64,000 bases of DNA from assembly GCA_910591455.2 (NCBI GenBank), contig OU342815.1:21171693-21235692 (forward strand), read 5' to 3'. The DNA comes from Pholis gunnellus (taxonomy: Eukaryota > Chordata > Actinopteri > Perciformes > Pholidae). Position numbers and translations under genes: made by a program. Positions within the stretch are counted from its first letter, which is position 1, and every line of letters starts with the position of its first letter. The notes under the pieces were generated by a model that was not told the origin of the DNA, ran no database searches, and was given only the letters and a program-made list of their open reading frames with translations. Positions 1-12,579 of the stretch are shown piece by piece.

Positions 1-1440
1 AGTGTTTTTTTTAGCTCTCTTCACGCCAAAACCCCATTGAAGTGAATGGAGAGATTTTGCTCAGTCTTTCGCAATTTTCGGGAAAACCGCTGGGCAAATC
101 TCTCTAGAAAATAGATAGCACACAATTCCTGATCAGGCCGCAAGTTTTGATGTATTTTTTGAGCAGGTGTTGGCAACGCTGTGTGAGGAGAAGCGCTGCA
201 AACATTCTGGCGGATAAAGATTATAATTATTAAGTCCGATGGATTATATACAGTGTGCTTTGAAACAGGCAGTTTTACTGCCTTTGTGCTACAAAGCCAG
301 ACTGAATAACTTTATTTATATAGCACCTTTAAAAACAGAGTTTACAATGTGCTTTGACAGACAAAACAGCAAAAGCAAGGCAATGATAACAACGGAAATC
401 TCAACAGTGAGGCCCAACAAAGCACGACAACTAAGGTAAGAGTTAAATCTGGATAAAACAGTAATAGACAAAACAGAATAAAACAGTCGATACGATAAAA
501 ATAGACTAATAAAATAAATAAAATAATTTAGTATAATACTAAAGGTTTATGTTATGGCCATCTATTATAATTATTCCAAATGAGAATCTTGTATTTTCCA
601 TCAGTTTAGTATAGCAGAAATGAATCTAAATACTTTAATACCCACATGTGCCTCAGCCAACATTCGTACGGAGAAGGAGCCAGTCTAGGTCGGACATCAG
701 AGCTAACGATATAGCAAATCTCAATGCTTCATCATTGTAGAACAAAACACTGCACTATAATAGCGGAATTAGTCGAACATTTAACCATAATTTGAGTGAA
801 CTGACTTCAACTGCTAACTGTTTTAGGTGACTTCATGGTAATCTTAAACTTGTACTTGCTGCTAGCAGTGCCCAAAAACAAATTTTAGGCTCAGTGATTA
901 GACGTTTTCTTACCAAAGAGGTCGTTTGGAGTCGTAGCTGTATAAACTGATAATTGATAGTGATAAAAAAACAAGGCATAAATAGAGAAGTCATTTTATG
1001 CTAAGAATCATGAACAAGAAACATTAGCCAACGTTAACTTTCTTAAGTCGCTACCATTAGTTATCTTCTCATTTACAACATGACAATTTAGATGCCTCAC
1101 TTGTTTATTTAGATTTCATTGTCAAACTTGAAGCATTGTTAACTACCCAGAATATTTGTCTGTCTTGCAAAATCAAAGGTCTTGAAGTGCCCTTGTCTAT
1201 TGGGTTTAGCAGTGAAATGTAGAGCTACATTTCTCAGCAGATTTAAAGCATTTTAGGATGAAAACGTGCTTGCCAAGAGCTGCTTGCTGTCTAAAAGAAT
1301 TCTAATATATTACATTTCATGAACCGTTACATATATTGTTTGTTATAAACTATTTCACTGTGACAGTTGGGCAATAAGCTTGACAAAAAGAAGTGCAGAA
1401 ATGATTCATTTAATTTGCATTTCATACATTCAGGAAACAT

Positions 1441-2193
1441 TTAGTTGTAGGAATCAGTGATGCGCCTCATGCTCATGAACCTCATGCCGCTCATGCCGCT
1501 CATGCCCATGTCCCTGAAGTTCCTGTACTCTCCGGGCCTCATGTACATCTGCCTGCCTCTGAACTGGGGCTGCTCGTACATCAGCCAGTGGCCGTCCATC
1601 ACGTTGCAGGACTGGCACTCGTTCATGCGGTGATGGTCCATGATGCTGTCACAGTCGTGCATCAGCTCGTGACTCTGACCACCGAAGTTCTCCCTCTCGT
1701 AGATCTTCATCCTGAACTGACCTCTGTGCTGTTTTGAAGAAACAAGAGAAAAATGTTGATTATTTCCGAGATAAAAAAGGGATCACTCAAAAGCAACTTT
1801 AAGGTCTGTTTTAAACCTACCATGGGGATCATATGGCAAGACCTGATGCAGTCCCTCATGCCCATCATGCTCATGTGGTCGGCGTACTCGCCCCTCCTCA
1901 TGAAGTACTGGCTCCCCATGTAGTTGGGGCGGTCGTAGACCATGAAGCAGCCGCTCTCCACCCTGCAGGAGTGACACCTGTTCAGGTAGGAGGACATGTC
2001 AGAGCAGTCGCTCATGCACTCATGGGAGCGACCCTGGAAGTTCCTCTCTTCGTAGAAGGTGATCTGAAAACAAGTGAATTATAATGTTTAGAAATAAATC
2101 AGTGAGGTGAATATAGTGACAATAATTTTGGCTTATTACAAAAAGATTTTTAAACATTACCTTGCCCCTCATGTTCATGTCGGTGTTGCTCAT
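1441..2193 (-). CDS. crygm: gamma-M crystallin, array copy 1
   Basis: Structural lens protein of the beta/gamma-crystallin superfamily. The exons, in transcription order, are 2193-2161 (11 codons), 2063-1821 (81 codons) and 1728-1441 (95 codons plus TAA). The introns are 97 and 92 bp, GT-AG and phase 0. The 187-residue product has two domains of two Greek keys each (about residues 12-92 and 99-183), with key-motif sequences such as YEERNFQG, VYDRPNYMG, YERENFGGQ and MYEQPQFRG. By eye about 28 of 187 residues are Met and only one is Trp, which is the gamma-M signature rather than gamma-A to F or S. The start is the first ATG after the TATA box, in the context CAACCATGA. Copy-specific changes are His in LMHD (Asp in the other copies) and CHMIPM instead of CRMIPM. 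An ATTAAA poly(A) signal is at 1409-1414. It is closest to the crygm2d-type genes, but the member number cannot be assigned without a tree. Confidence 0.96.
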
Positions 2194-2248
2194 GGTTGCT
2201 GTAGATGTGCTGTTGCGGACCTTCTTGCCTATCTGGTTTAACCCTTTC

Positions 2249-2313
2249 CTTTTATACCTGACCAAGGTAAAGAATCAGTGACCCCTCCCCCTCAGAACCC
2301 CATTACTCAGCAA
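2249..2313 (-). promoter_or_regulatory. crygm copy 1 promoter: TATA box plus Maf half-site
   Basis: On the minus strand TATAAAAG lies at 2256-2249, 56 bp before the ATG. TTGCTGAG (a Maf recognition half-site, TGCTGA) lies at 2313-2306. Both are preserved at the same spacing in all six array copies. The assignment as a lens Maf promoter is from known gamma-crystallin promoters; binding is inferred. Confidence 0.75.
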
Positions 2314-2780
2314 CTTACTATTGAAGCCACCAGAATACAGAGGTTTTGTGCATTCTTCAGGGACTGGGTACCTTGTAGTCCATGACAACTGACACTGCAT
2401 CTGTGATGCGTCACGAGGTCCTGACAAAAAGATTCACGTGTTGCCACGTTGACCAATAGGAGCACAGAACTGAAAACACGGCAAAGAGGGATGATGTTGG
2501 TGTTGCTCAGTGAAACTTTGAAAAATAGATCAGTTATGTTGTCTTTCATTTTTATAGCTTTTACAATCTCAAGATTATCAAACACACCGCTTCTGACGCC
2601 ATTGTTTGTTAACATTCTTGTTCTCGGAAGTCAATCCCAAGCACATCTTTCCCTGTGACACCACGCAGCTTGTGAAAGCCAACGTGTGGTCTGTTGTGTT
2701 CAATCACCGCAAGAATTTATGACTCGAATCGCTTCAATCTGACAAAGTGACCATCTTAAAGACGCTTTTTATAAAATTGG

Positions 2781-3525
2781 GGTACCGTCTGCTTTCTTTG
2801 AGCAATGAGTGGTCAGATTTAACATGGAGTCTAATGGAGCAGTTGGTTGGAGTTCATGTCGCTTTGCGGCTCTTTGAGCCAAATGTGTAACTCCGTTGGA
2901 TTCCATTGTTATCTGTGTGCGACAGCACAACATTTCCAAGCTTTTGGGCCAAAACTGGTGTATAAAGAGTAAAAATTGTGGGACTCAGCACAATTTGGTC
3001 GTAAAAATGACAGAATACTTTCCTGCTCCGCTCCACTCTGACAGTTATGTCATCACTCTAGGGCTGAACATTCCGTGCAATACACACCCATTATAAAACT
3101 GAAATGGACCCAAAATGTTCCTGAAACTTAATCTGTGACTTCATGAAAATTGTGCTAGCTAGCAAAATGCCCATTTGGCTCAATAAAGTCCAGTGTTTTG
3201 TCAACGTTTTAAACTTCAAATCATTGTTGTACGTTAATGTATGGCTAGTAAATATGGGCCCAAAGTTAAGTGTTTTTTTTAGCTCTCTTCACGCCAAAAC
3301 CCCATTGAAGTGAATGGAGAGATTTTGCTCAGTCTTTCGCAATTTTCGGGAAAACCGCTGGACAAATCTCTCTAGAAAATAGATAGCACACAATTCCTGA
3401 TCAGGCCGCAAGTTTTGATGTATTTTTTGAGCAGGTGTTGGCAACGCTGTGTGAGGAGAAGCGCTGCAAACTTTCTGGCGGATAAAGATTATTATTATTA
3501 AGCCCGATGGATTATATACAGTGTG
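2781..3525. repeat. dispersed element B (in-array copy)
   Basis: This ~740-bp part of the spacer, from GGTACC to the 'ggattatatacagtg' end, recurs in inverted orientation at 32509-33250, outside the array. Equivalent copies lie in units 2-4 (about 6045-6789, 9313-10059 and, truncated on the left, 13501-14192). The family is not identified. Confidence 0.65.
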
Positions 3526-4704
3526 CTTTGAAACAGGCAGTTTTACTGCCTTTGTGCTACAAAGCCAGACTGAATAACTTTATTTATATAGCACCTTTAA
3601 AAACAGAGTTTACAATGTGCTTTGACAGACAAAGCAGCAAAAGCAAGGCAATGATAACAACAACAGAAAGCTCAACAGTGAGGCCCAACAAAGCACGACA
3701 ACTAAGGTAAGAGTTAAACCCGGAAAAAACAGTAATAGACAAAACAGAATAAAACAGTCGATACGATAAAAATACACTAATAAAATGATTTAGTATAATA
3801 CTAAAGGTTTATGTTATGGCCATCTATTATAATTATTCCAAATGAGAATCTTGTATTTTCCATCAGTTTAGTATAGCAGAAATGAATTTAAATACTTTAA
3901 TACCCACATGTGCCTCAGCCAACATTCGTACGGAGAAGGAGCCAGTCTAGGTCAGACATCAGAGCTAACGACATAGCAAATCTCAATGCTTCATCATTGT
4001 AGAAGAAAACACTGCACTATAATAGCGGAATTAGTCGAACATTTAACCATAATTTGAGTGAACTGACTTCAACTGCTAACTGTTTTAGGTGACTTCATGG
4101 TAATCTTAAACTTGTACTTGCTGCTAGCAGTGCCCTAAAAAACAAATTTTAGGCTCAGTGATTAGACGTTTTCTTACCAAAGAGGTCGTTTGGAGTCGTA
4201 GCTGTATAAACTGATAAATGATCGTGATAAAAAAACGAGGCATAAATAGAGAAGTCATTTTATGCTAAGAGGCATAAACAAGAAACATTAGCCAACATTA
4301 ACTTTCTTAAGTCGCTACCATTAGTTATCTTCTCATTTACAACATGACAATTTAGATGCCTCACTTGTTTATTTAGATTTCATTGTCAAACTTGAAGCAT
4401 TGTCAACTACCCAGAATATTTGTCTGTCTTGCAAAATCAAAGGTCTTGAAGTGCCTTTGTCTATTGGGTTTAGCAGTGAAATGTAGCGCTACATTTCTCA
4501 GCAGATTTAAAGCATTTTAGGATGAAAACGTGCTTGCCAAGAGCTGCTTGCTGTCTAAAAGAATTCTAATATATTACATTTCATGAACCGTTACATATAT
4601 TGTTTGTTATAAACTATTTCACTGTGACAGTTGGGCAATAAGCTTGACAAAAAGAAGTGCAGAAATGATTCATTTAATTTGCATTTCATACATTCAGGAA
4701 ACAT

Positions 4705-5458
4705 TTAGTTGTAGGAATCAGTGATGCGCCTCATGCTCATGAACCTCATGCCGCTCATGCCGCTCATGCCCATGTCCCTGAAGTTCCTGTACTCTCCGGG
4801 CCTCATGTACATCTGCCTGCCTCTGAACTGGGGCTGCTCGTACATCAGCCAGTGGCCGTCCATCACGTTGCAGGACTGGCACTCGTTCATGCGGTGATGG
4901 TCCATGATGCTGTCACAGTCGTCCATCAGCTCGTGACTCTGACCACCGAAGTTCTCCCTCTCGTAGATCTTCATCCTGAACTGACCTCTGTGCTGTTTTG
5001 AAGAAACAAGAGAAAAATGTTGATTATTTCCGAGATAAAAAAGGGATCACTCAAAGATCAACTTTAAGGTCTGTTTTAAACCTACCATGGGGATCATACG
5101 GCAAGACCTGATGCAGTCCCTCATGCCCATCATGCTCATGTGGTCGGCGTACTCGCCCCTCCTCATGAAGTACTGGCTCCCCATGTAGTTGGGGCGGTCG
5201 TAGACCATGAAACAGCCGCTCTCCACCCTGCAGGAGTGACACCTGTTCAGGTAGGAGGACATGTCAGAGCAGTCGCTCATGCACTCATGGGAGCGACCCT
5301 GGAAGTTCCTCTCTTCGTAGAAGGTGATCTGAAAACAAGTGAATTATAATGTTTAGAAATAAAGCAGTGAGGTGAATATAGTGACAATAATTTTGGCTTA
5401 TTACAAAAAGATTTTTAAACAGTACCTTGCCCCTCATGTTCATGTCGGTGTTGCTCAT
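4705..5458 (-). CDS. crygm: gamma-M crystallin, array copy 2
   Basis: The exons are 5458-5426 (MSNTDMNMRGK), 5328-5086 and 4992-4705, giving 187 residues. Introns are 97 and 93 bp. The protein differs from copy 1 at only two positions that I see: Asp instead of His in LMDD, and Arg instead of His in CRMIPM. Otherwise it has the same four Greek keys and the Met-rich tail GMSGMSGMRFMSM before the terminal RITDSYN. The close match includes introns and flanks, so the copy arose by recent duplication or is kept uniform by gene conversion. ATTAAA is at 4673-4678. No disabling change is present, so the gene should be functional as a lens structural protein. Confidence 0.96.
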
Positions 5459-5513
5459 GGTTGCTGTAGATGTGCTGTTGCGGACCTTCTTGCCTATCTG
5501 GTTTAACCCTTTC

Positions 5514-5578
5514 CTTTTATACCTGACCAAGGTAAAGAATCAGTGACCCCTCCCCCTCAGAACCCCATTACTCAGCAA
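5514..5578 (-). promoter_or_regulatory. crygm copy 2 promoter: TATA box plus Maf half-site
   Basis: TATAAAAG is at 5521-5514 and TTGCTGAG at 5578-5571 on the minus strand, 56 bp and ~113 bp before the ATG. Layout is the same as in the copy 1 promoter. Confidence 0.75.
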
Positions 5579-7972
5579 CTTACTATTGAAGCCACCAGAA
5601 TACAGAGGTTTTGTGCATTCTTCAGGGACTGGGTACCTTGTAGTCCATGACAACTGACACTGCATCTGTGATGTGTCACCAGGTCCTGACAAAAAGATTC
5701 ACGTGTTGCCACGTTGACCAATAGGAGCACAGAACTGAATACACGGCAAAGAGGAATGATGTTGGTGTTGCTCAGTGAAACTTTGAAAAATAGATCAGTT
5801 ATGTTGTCTTTCATTTTTATAGCTTTTACAATCTCAAGATTATCAAACACACCGCTTCTGACGCCATTGTTTGTTAACATTCTTGTTCTCGGAAGTCAAT
5901 CCCAAGCACATCTTTCCCTGTGACACCACGCAGCTTGTGAAAGCCAACGTGTGGTCTGTTGTGTTCAATCACGGCAAGAATTTATGACTCGAATCGCTTC
6001 AATCTGACAAAGTGACCATTTAAAGACGCTTTTAATAAAATTGGGGTACCGTCTGCTTTCTTTGAGCAATGAGTGGTCATATTTAACATGGAGTCTAATG
6101 AAGCAGTTGGTTGGAGTTCATGTCGCTTTGCGGCTCTTTGAGCCAAATGTGTAACTCCGTTGGATTCCATTGACATCTGTGTGCGACAGCACAACATTTC
6201 CAAGCTTTTGGGCCAAAACTGGTGTATAAAGAGTAAAAATTGTGGGACTCAGCATAATTTGTTCGTAAAAATGACAGAATACTTTCCTGCTCCGCTCCAC
6301 TCTGACAGTTATGTCATCACTCTAGGGCTGAACATTCCGTGCAATACACACCCATTATAAAACTGAAATGGACCCAAAATGTTCCTGAAACTTAATCTGT
6401 GACTTCATGAAAGCTGTGCTAGCTATCAAAATGCCCATTTGGCTAAATAAAGTCCAGTGTTTTGTCAACGTTTTAAACTTCAAATCATTGTTGTACGTTA
6501 ATGTATGGCTAGTCAATATGGGCCCAAAGTTAAGTGTTTTTTTTAGCTCTCTTCACGCCAAAACCCCATTGAAGTGAATGGAGAGATTTTGCTCAGTCTT
6601 TCGCAATTTTCGGGAAAACCGCTGGGCAAATCTCTCTAGAAAATAGATAGCACACAATTCCTGATCAGGCCGCAAGTTTTGATGTATTTTTTGAGCAGGT
6701 GTTGGCAACGCTGTGTGAGGAGAAGCGCTGCAAACATTCTGGCGGATAAAGATTATTATTATTAAGTCCGATGGATTATATACAGTGTGCTTTGAAACAG
6801 GCAGTTTTACTGCCTTTGTGCTACAAAGCCAGACTGAATAACTTTATTTATATAGCACCTTTAAAAACAGAGTTTACAATGTGCTTTGACAGACAAAACA
6901 GCAAAAGCAAGGCAATGATAACAACGGAAATCTCAACAGTGAGGCCCAACAAAGCACGACAACTAAGGTAAGAGTTAAATCTGGATAAAACAGTAATAGA
7001 CAAAACAGAATAAAACAGTCGATACGATAAAAATAGACTAATAAAATAAATAAAATAATTTAGTATAATACTAAAGGTTTATGTTATGGCCATCTATTAT
7101 AGTTATTCCAAATGAGAATCTTGTATTTTCCATCAGTTTAGTATAGCAGAAATGAATCTAAATACTTTAATACCCACATGTGCCTCAGCCAACATTCGTA
7201 CGGAGAAGGAGCCAGTCTAGGTCGGACATCAGAGCTAACGACATAGCAAATCTCAATGCTTCATCATTGTGGAACAAAACACTGCACTATAATAGCGAAA
7301 TTAGTCGAACATTTAACCATAATTTGAGTGAACTGACTTCAACTGCTAACTGTTTTAGGTGACTTCATGGTAATCTTAAACTTGTACTTGCTGCTAGCAG
7401 TGCCCAAAAACAAATTTTAGGCTCAGTGATTAGACGTTTTCTTACCAAAGAGGTCGTTTGGAGTCGTAGATGTATAAACTGATAATTGATAGTGATAAAA
7501 AAACGAGGCATAAATAGAGAAGTCATTTTATGCTAAGAGGCATGAATAAGAAACATTAGCCAACATTAACTTTCTTAAGTCGCTACCATTAGTTATCTTC
7601 TCATTTACAACATGACAATTTAGATGCCTCACTTGTTTATTTAGATTTCATTGTCAAACTTGAAGCATTGTTAACTACCCAGAATATTTGTCTGTCTTGC
7701 AAAATCAAAGGTCTTGAAGTGCCTTTGTCTATTGGGTTTAGCAGTGAAATGTAGCGCTACATTTCTCAGCAGATTTAAAGCACTTTAGGATGAAAACGTG
7801 CTTGCCAAGAGCTGCTTGCTGTCTAAAAGAATTCTAATATATTACATTTCATGAACCGTTACATATATTGTTTGTTATAAACTATTTCACTGTGACAGTT
7901 GGACAATAAGCTTGACAAAAAGAAGTGCAGAAATGATTCATTTAATTTGCATTTCATACATTCAGGAAACAT

Positions 7973-8726
7973 TTAGTTGTAGGAATCAGTGATGCGCCTC
8001 ATGCTCATGAACCTCATGCCGCTCATGCCGCTCATGCCCATGTCCCTGAAGTTCCTGTACTCTCCGGGCCTCATGTACATCTGCCTGCCTCTGAACTGGG
8101 GCTGCTCGTACATCAGCCAGTGGCCGTCCATCACGTTGCAGGACTGGCACTCGTTCATGCGGTGATGGTCCATGATGCTATCACAGTCGTCCATCAGCTC
8201 GTGACTCTGACCACCGAAGTTCTCCCTCTCGTAGATCTTCATCCTGAACTGACCTCTGTGCTGTTTTGAAGAAACAAGAGAAAAATGTTGATTATTTCCG
8301 AGATAAAAAAGGGATCACTCAAAGATCAACTTTAAGGTCTGTTTTAAACCTACCATGGGGATCATACGGCAAGACCTGATGCAGTCCCTCATGCCCATCA
8401 TGCTCATGTGGTCGGCGTACTCGCCCCTCCTCATGAAGTACTGGCTCCCCATGTAGTTGGGGCGGTCGTAGACCATGAAACAGCCGCTCTCCACCCTGCA
8501 GGAGTGACACCTGTTCAGGTAGGAGGACATGTCAGAGCAGTCGCTCATGCACTCATAGGAGCGACCCTGGAAGTTCCTCTCTTCGTAGAAGGTGATCTGA
8601 AAACAAGTGAATTATAATGTTTAGAAATAAAGCAGTGAGGTGAATATAGTGACAATAATTTTGGCTTATTACAAAAAGATTTTTAAACAGTACCTTGCCC
8701 CTCATGTTCATGTCGGTGTTGCTCAT
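7973..8726 (-). CDS. crygm: gamma-M crystallin, array copy 3
   Basis: The exons are 8726-8694, 8596-8354 and 8260-7973, giving 187 residues with all splice sites intact. It is nearly identical to copy 2. One visible amino-acid change is Tyr for His in the first Greek key (GRSYEC instead of GRSHEC), which restores the residue found in the more distant paralogues to the right. ATTAAA is at 7941-7946. The single Trp is in the C-terminal domain (DGHWLMYE), and the N-terminal domain has none. Soluble lens-fibre crystallin by homology. Confidence 0.96.
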
Positions 8727-8781
8727 GGTTGCTGTAGATGTGCTGTTGCGGACCTTCTTGCCTACCTGGTTTAACCCTTTC

Positions 8782-8846
8782 CTTTTATACCTGACCAAGG
8801 TAAAGAATCAGTGACCCCTCCCCCTCAGAACCCCATTACTCAGCAA
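8782..8846 (-). promoter_or_regulatory. crygm copy 3 promoter: TATA box plus Maf half-site
   Basis: TATAAAAG is at 8789-8782 and TTGCTGAG at 8846-8839 on the minus strand, with spacing identical to copies 1 and 2. Confidence 0.75.
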
Positions 8847-11237
8847 CTTACTATTGAAGCCACCAGAATACAGAGGTTTTGTGCATTCTTCAGGGACTGG
8901 GTACCTTGTAGTCCATGACAACTGACACTGCATCTGTGATGCGTCACAAGGTCCTGACAAAAAGATTCACGTGTTGCCACGTTGACCAATAGGAGCACAG
9001 AACTGAAAACACGGCAAAGAGGGATGATGTTGGTGTTGCTCAGTGAAACTTTGAAAAATAGGTCAGTTATGTTGTCTTTCATTTTTATAGCTTTTACAAT
9101 CTCAAGATTATCAAACACACCGCTTCTGAAGCCATTGTTTGTTAACATTCTTGTTCTCGGAAGTCAATCCCAAGCACATCTTTCCCTGTGACACCACGCA
9201 GCTTGTGAAAGCCAACGTGTGGTCTGTTGTGTTCAATCATGGCAAGAATTTATGACTCGAATCGCTTCAATCTGACAAAGTGACCATCTTAAAGACGCTT
9301 TATATAAAATTGGGGTACCGTCTGCTTTCTTTGAGAAATGAGTGGTCAGATTTAACATGGAGTCTAATGGAGCAGTTGGTTGGAGTTCATGTCGCTTTGC
9401 GGCTCTTTGAGCCAAATGTGTAACTCCGTTGGATTCCATTGACATCTGTGTCACAATAGCAAAACATTTCCAAGCTTTTGGGCCAAAACTGGTGTATAAA
9501 GAGTAAAAATTGTGGGACTCAGCACAATTTGGTCGTAAAAATGACAGAATACTTTCCTGCTCCGCTCCACTCTGACAGTTATGTCATCACTCTAGCGCTG
9601 AACATTCCGTGCAATACACACCCATTATAAAACTAAAATGGACCCAAAATGTTCCTGAAACTTAATCTGTGACTTCATGAAAGCTGTGCTAGCTATCAAA
9701 ATGCCAATTTGGCTCAATAAAGTCCAGTGTTTTGTCAACGTTTTAAACTTCAAATCATTGTTGTACGTTAATGTATGGCTAGTCAATATGGGCCCAAAGT
9801 TAAGTGGTTTTTTTAGCTCTCTTCATGCCAAAACCCCATTGAAGTGAATGGAGAAATTTTGCTCAGTCTTTCGCAATTTTCAGGAAAACCGCTGGACAAA
9901 TCTCTCTAGAAAATTTTAAGCACACGATTCCTGATCAGGCCGCAAGTTTTGATGTATTTTTTGAGCAGGTGTTGGCAACGCTGTGTGAGGAGAAGCGCTG
10001 CAAACTTTCTGGCGGATAAAGATTATTATTATTAAACCCGATGGATTATATACAGTGTGCTTTGAAACAGGCAGTTTTAATGCCTTTGTGCTACAAAGCC
10101 AGACTGAATAACTTTATTTATATAGCACCTTTAAAAACAGAGTTTACAATGTGCTTTGACAGACAAAGCAGCAAAAGCAAGGCAATGATAACAACGGAAA
10201 TCTCAACAGTGAGGCCCAACAAAGCACGACAACTAAGGTAAGAGTTAAATCTGGATAAAACAGTAATAGACAAAACAGAATAAAACAGTCGATACGATAA
10301 AAACACACTAATAAAATGAATAAAATAATTTAGTATAATACTATACTAAAGGTTTATGTTATGACCATCTATTATAATTATTCCAAATGAGAATCTTGTA
10401 TTTTCCATCAGTTTAGTATAGCAGAAATGAATCTAAATACTTTAATACCCACATGTGCCTCAGCCAACATTCGTACGGAGAAGGAGCCAGTCTAGGTCGG
10501 ACATCAGAGCTAACGACATAGCAAATCTCAATGCTTCATCATTGTAGAACAAAACACTGCACTATAATAGCGGAATTAGTCGAACATTTAACCATAATTT
10601 GAGTGAACTGACTTCAACTGCTAACTGTTTTAGGTGACTTCATGGTAATCTTAAACTTGTACTTGCTGCTAGCAGTGCCCAAAAACAAATTTTAGGCTCA
10701 GTGATTAGACGTTTTCTTACCAAAGAGGTCGTTTGGAGTCGTAGCTGTATAAACTGATAATTGATAGTGATAAAAAAACAAGGCATAAGTAGAGAAGTCA
10801 TTTTATGCTAAGAGGCATAAACAAGAAACATTAGATAACGTTAACTTTCTTAAGTCGCTACCATTAGTTATCTTCTCATTTACAACATGACAATTTAGAT
10901 GCCTCACTTGTTTATTTAGATTTCACTGTCAAACTTGAAGCATTGTTAACCACCCAGAATATTTGTCTGTCTTGCAAAATCAAAGGTCTTTGTCTATTGG
11001 GTTTAGCAGTGAAATGTAGAGCTACATTTCTCAGCAGATTTAAAGCATTTTAGGATGAAAACGTGCTTGCCAAGAGCTGCTTGCTGTCTAAAAGAATTCT
11101 AATATATTACATTTCATGAACCGTTACATATATTGTTTGTTATAAACTATTTCACTGTGACAGTTGGGCAATAAGCTTGACAAAAAGAAGTGCAGAAATG
11201 ATTCATTTAATTTGCATTTCATACATTCAGGAAACAT

Positions 11238-11991
11238 TTAGTTGTAGGAATCAGTGATGCGCCTCATGCTCATGAACCTCATGCCGCTCATGCCGCTCAT
11301 GCCCATGTCCCTGAAGTTCCTGTACTCTCCGGGCCTCATGTACATCTGCCTGCCTCTGAACTGGGGCTGCTCGTACATCAGCCAGTGGCCGTCCATCACG
11401 TTGCAGGACTGGCACTCGTTCATGCGGTGATGGTCCATGATGCTGTCACAGTCGTCCATCAGCTCGTGACTCTGACCACCGAAGTTCTCCCTCTCGTAGA
11501 TCTTCATCCTGAACTGACCTCTGTGCTGTTTTGAAGAAACAAGAGAAAAATGTTGATTATTTCCGAGACAAAAAAGGGATCGCTCAAAGATCAACTTTAA
11601 GGTCTGTTTTAAACCTACCATGGGGATCATACGGCAAGACCTGATGCAGTCCCTCATGCCCATCATGCTCATGTGGTCGGCGTACTCGCCCCTCCTCATG
11701 AAGTACTGGCTCCCCATGTAGTTGGGGCGGTCGTAGACCATGAAGCAGCCGCTCTCCACCCTGCAGGAGTGACACCTGTTCAGGTAGGAGGTCATGTCAG
11801 AGCAGTCGCTCATGCACTCATGGGAGCGACCCTGGAAGTTCTTCTCCTCGTAGAAGGTGATCTGAAAACAAGTGAATTATAATGTTTAGAAATAAAGCAG
11901 TGAGGTGAATATAGTGACAGTTATTTTGGCTTATTAGAAAAAGATTTTTAAACATTACCTTGCCCCTCATGTTCATGTCGGTGTTGCTCAT
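11238..11991 (-). CDS. crygm: gamma-M crystallin, array copy 4 (intron 2 has no in-frame stop)
   Basis: The exons are 11991-11959, 11861-11619 and 11525-11238, giving 187 residues when spliced. The protein matches copies 1-3 except for small changes: Lys for Arg in YEEKNFQG and Thr for Ser in SDMTSYLNRC. Intron 2 (11618-11526) is 93 bp, a multiple of three. The in-frame TGA that interrupts it in the other 93-bp copies is CGA here, so exon 2, intron 2 and exon 3 form one continuous reading frame. Retention would add 31 residues between the two domains. The splice sites (GTAGGT...CAG) are unchanged, so normal splicing is the default expectation. ATTAAA is at 11206-11211. Confidence 0.95.
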
Positions 11992-12046
11992 GGTTGCTGT
12001 AGATGTGCTGTTGCTGACCTGCTTGCCTATCTGGTTTAACCCTTTC

Positions 12047-12111
12047 CTTTTATACCTGACCAAGGTAAAGAATCAGTGACCCCTCCCCCTCAGAACCCCA
12101 TTACTCAGCAA
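12047..12111 (-). promoter_or_regulatory. crygm copy 4 promoter: TATA box plus Maf half-site
   Basis: TATAAAAG is at 12054-12047 and TTGCTGAG at 12111-12104 on the minus strand. Position and sequence are conserved with the other array copies. Confidence 0.75.
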
Positions 12112-12579
12112 CTTACTATTGAAACCAACAGAATGCAGAGGTTTTGTGCATTCTTCAGGGACTGGGTACCTTGTAGTCCATGACAACTGACACTGCATCT
12201 GTGATGCGTCACCAGGTCCTGACAAACAGATTCACGTGTTGCCATGTTGACCAACAGGAGCACAGAACTGAAAACATGGTAAAGAGGGATGATGTTGGTG
12301 TTGCTCAGTGTAACTATGAAAAATAGGTCAGTTATGTTGTCTTTCATTTTTATAGCTTATACAATCTCAAAATTATCAAACACACCGCTTCTGACGCCAT
12401 TGTTTGTTAACATTCTTGTTCTCGGAAGTCAGTCCCAAGCACATCTTTCCCTGTGACACCACGCAGCTTGTGAAAGCCAACGTGTGGTCTGTTGTGTTCA
12501 ATCACGGCTAGAATTTATGACTCAAATTTTTTAATCTGACAAAGTGACCATCTTAAAGACACTTCATATAAAATTGGGG

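Larger units (their letters stand above)
1..3268. repeat. array unit 1 (3268 bp, cut by window edge)
   Basis: Position 1 lines up with 3269, 6533, 9803 and 13937, so the window opens inside the array. Spacer content from left to right: AT-rich 3' flank (1-1408) including a copy of the widespread 'tttatttatatagcacc' repeat near 308-475, the gene and its promoter, then 2314-3268, which carries the left part of a dispersed element (from GGTACC at 2781). No other gene is supported in the spacers; short open frames there recur in every unit and lack coding features. Confidence 0.9.
3269..6532. repeat. array unit 2 (3264 bp)
   Basis: Almost identical to unit 1 over its whole length, genes, introns and spacers alike, with scattered substitutions and small indels. 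Contains a perfect 20-bp palindrome at 4481-4500 (GAAATGTAGCGCTACATTTC). Confidence 0.9.
6533..9802. repeat. array unit 3 (3270 bp)
   Basis: Almost identical to units 1 and 2. It shares the same 20-bp palindrome near 7747-7766, while unit 1 has the AGAGCT variant of its centre. Confidence 0.9.

Noticed and set aside
239..439. 66-codon open frame repeated in every array unit
   Set aside because: It lies in the 'tatagcacc' dispersed repeat and element B. Its conservation comes from duplication of the unit, and it has no start context or domain.
1707..2015. 102-codon frame covering exon 2 and intron 2 of copy 1
   Set aside because: Continuation into the intron by chance; the GT-AG sites and paralogues fix the real exon end at 1821.
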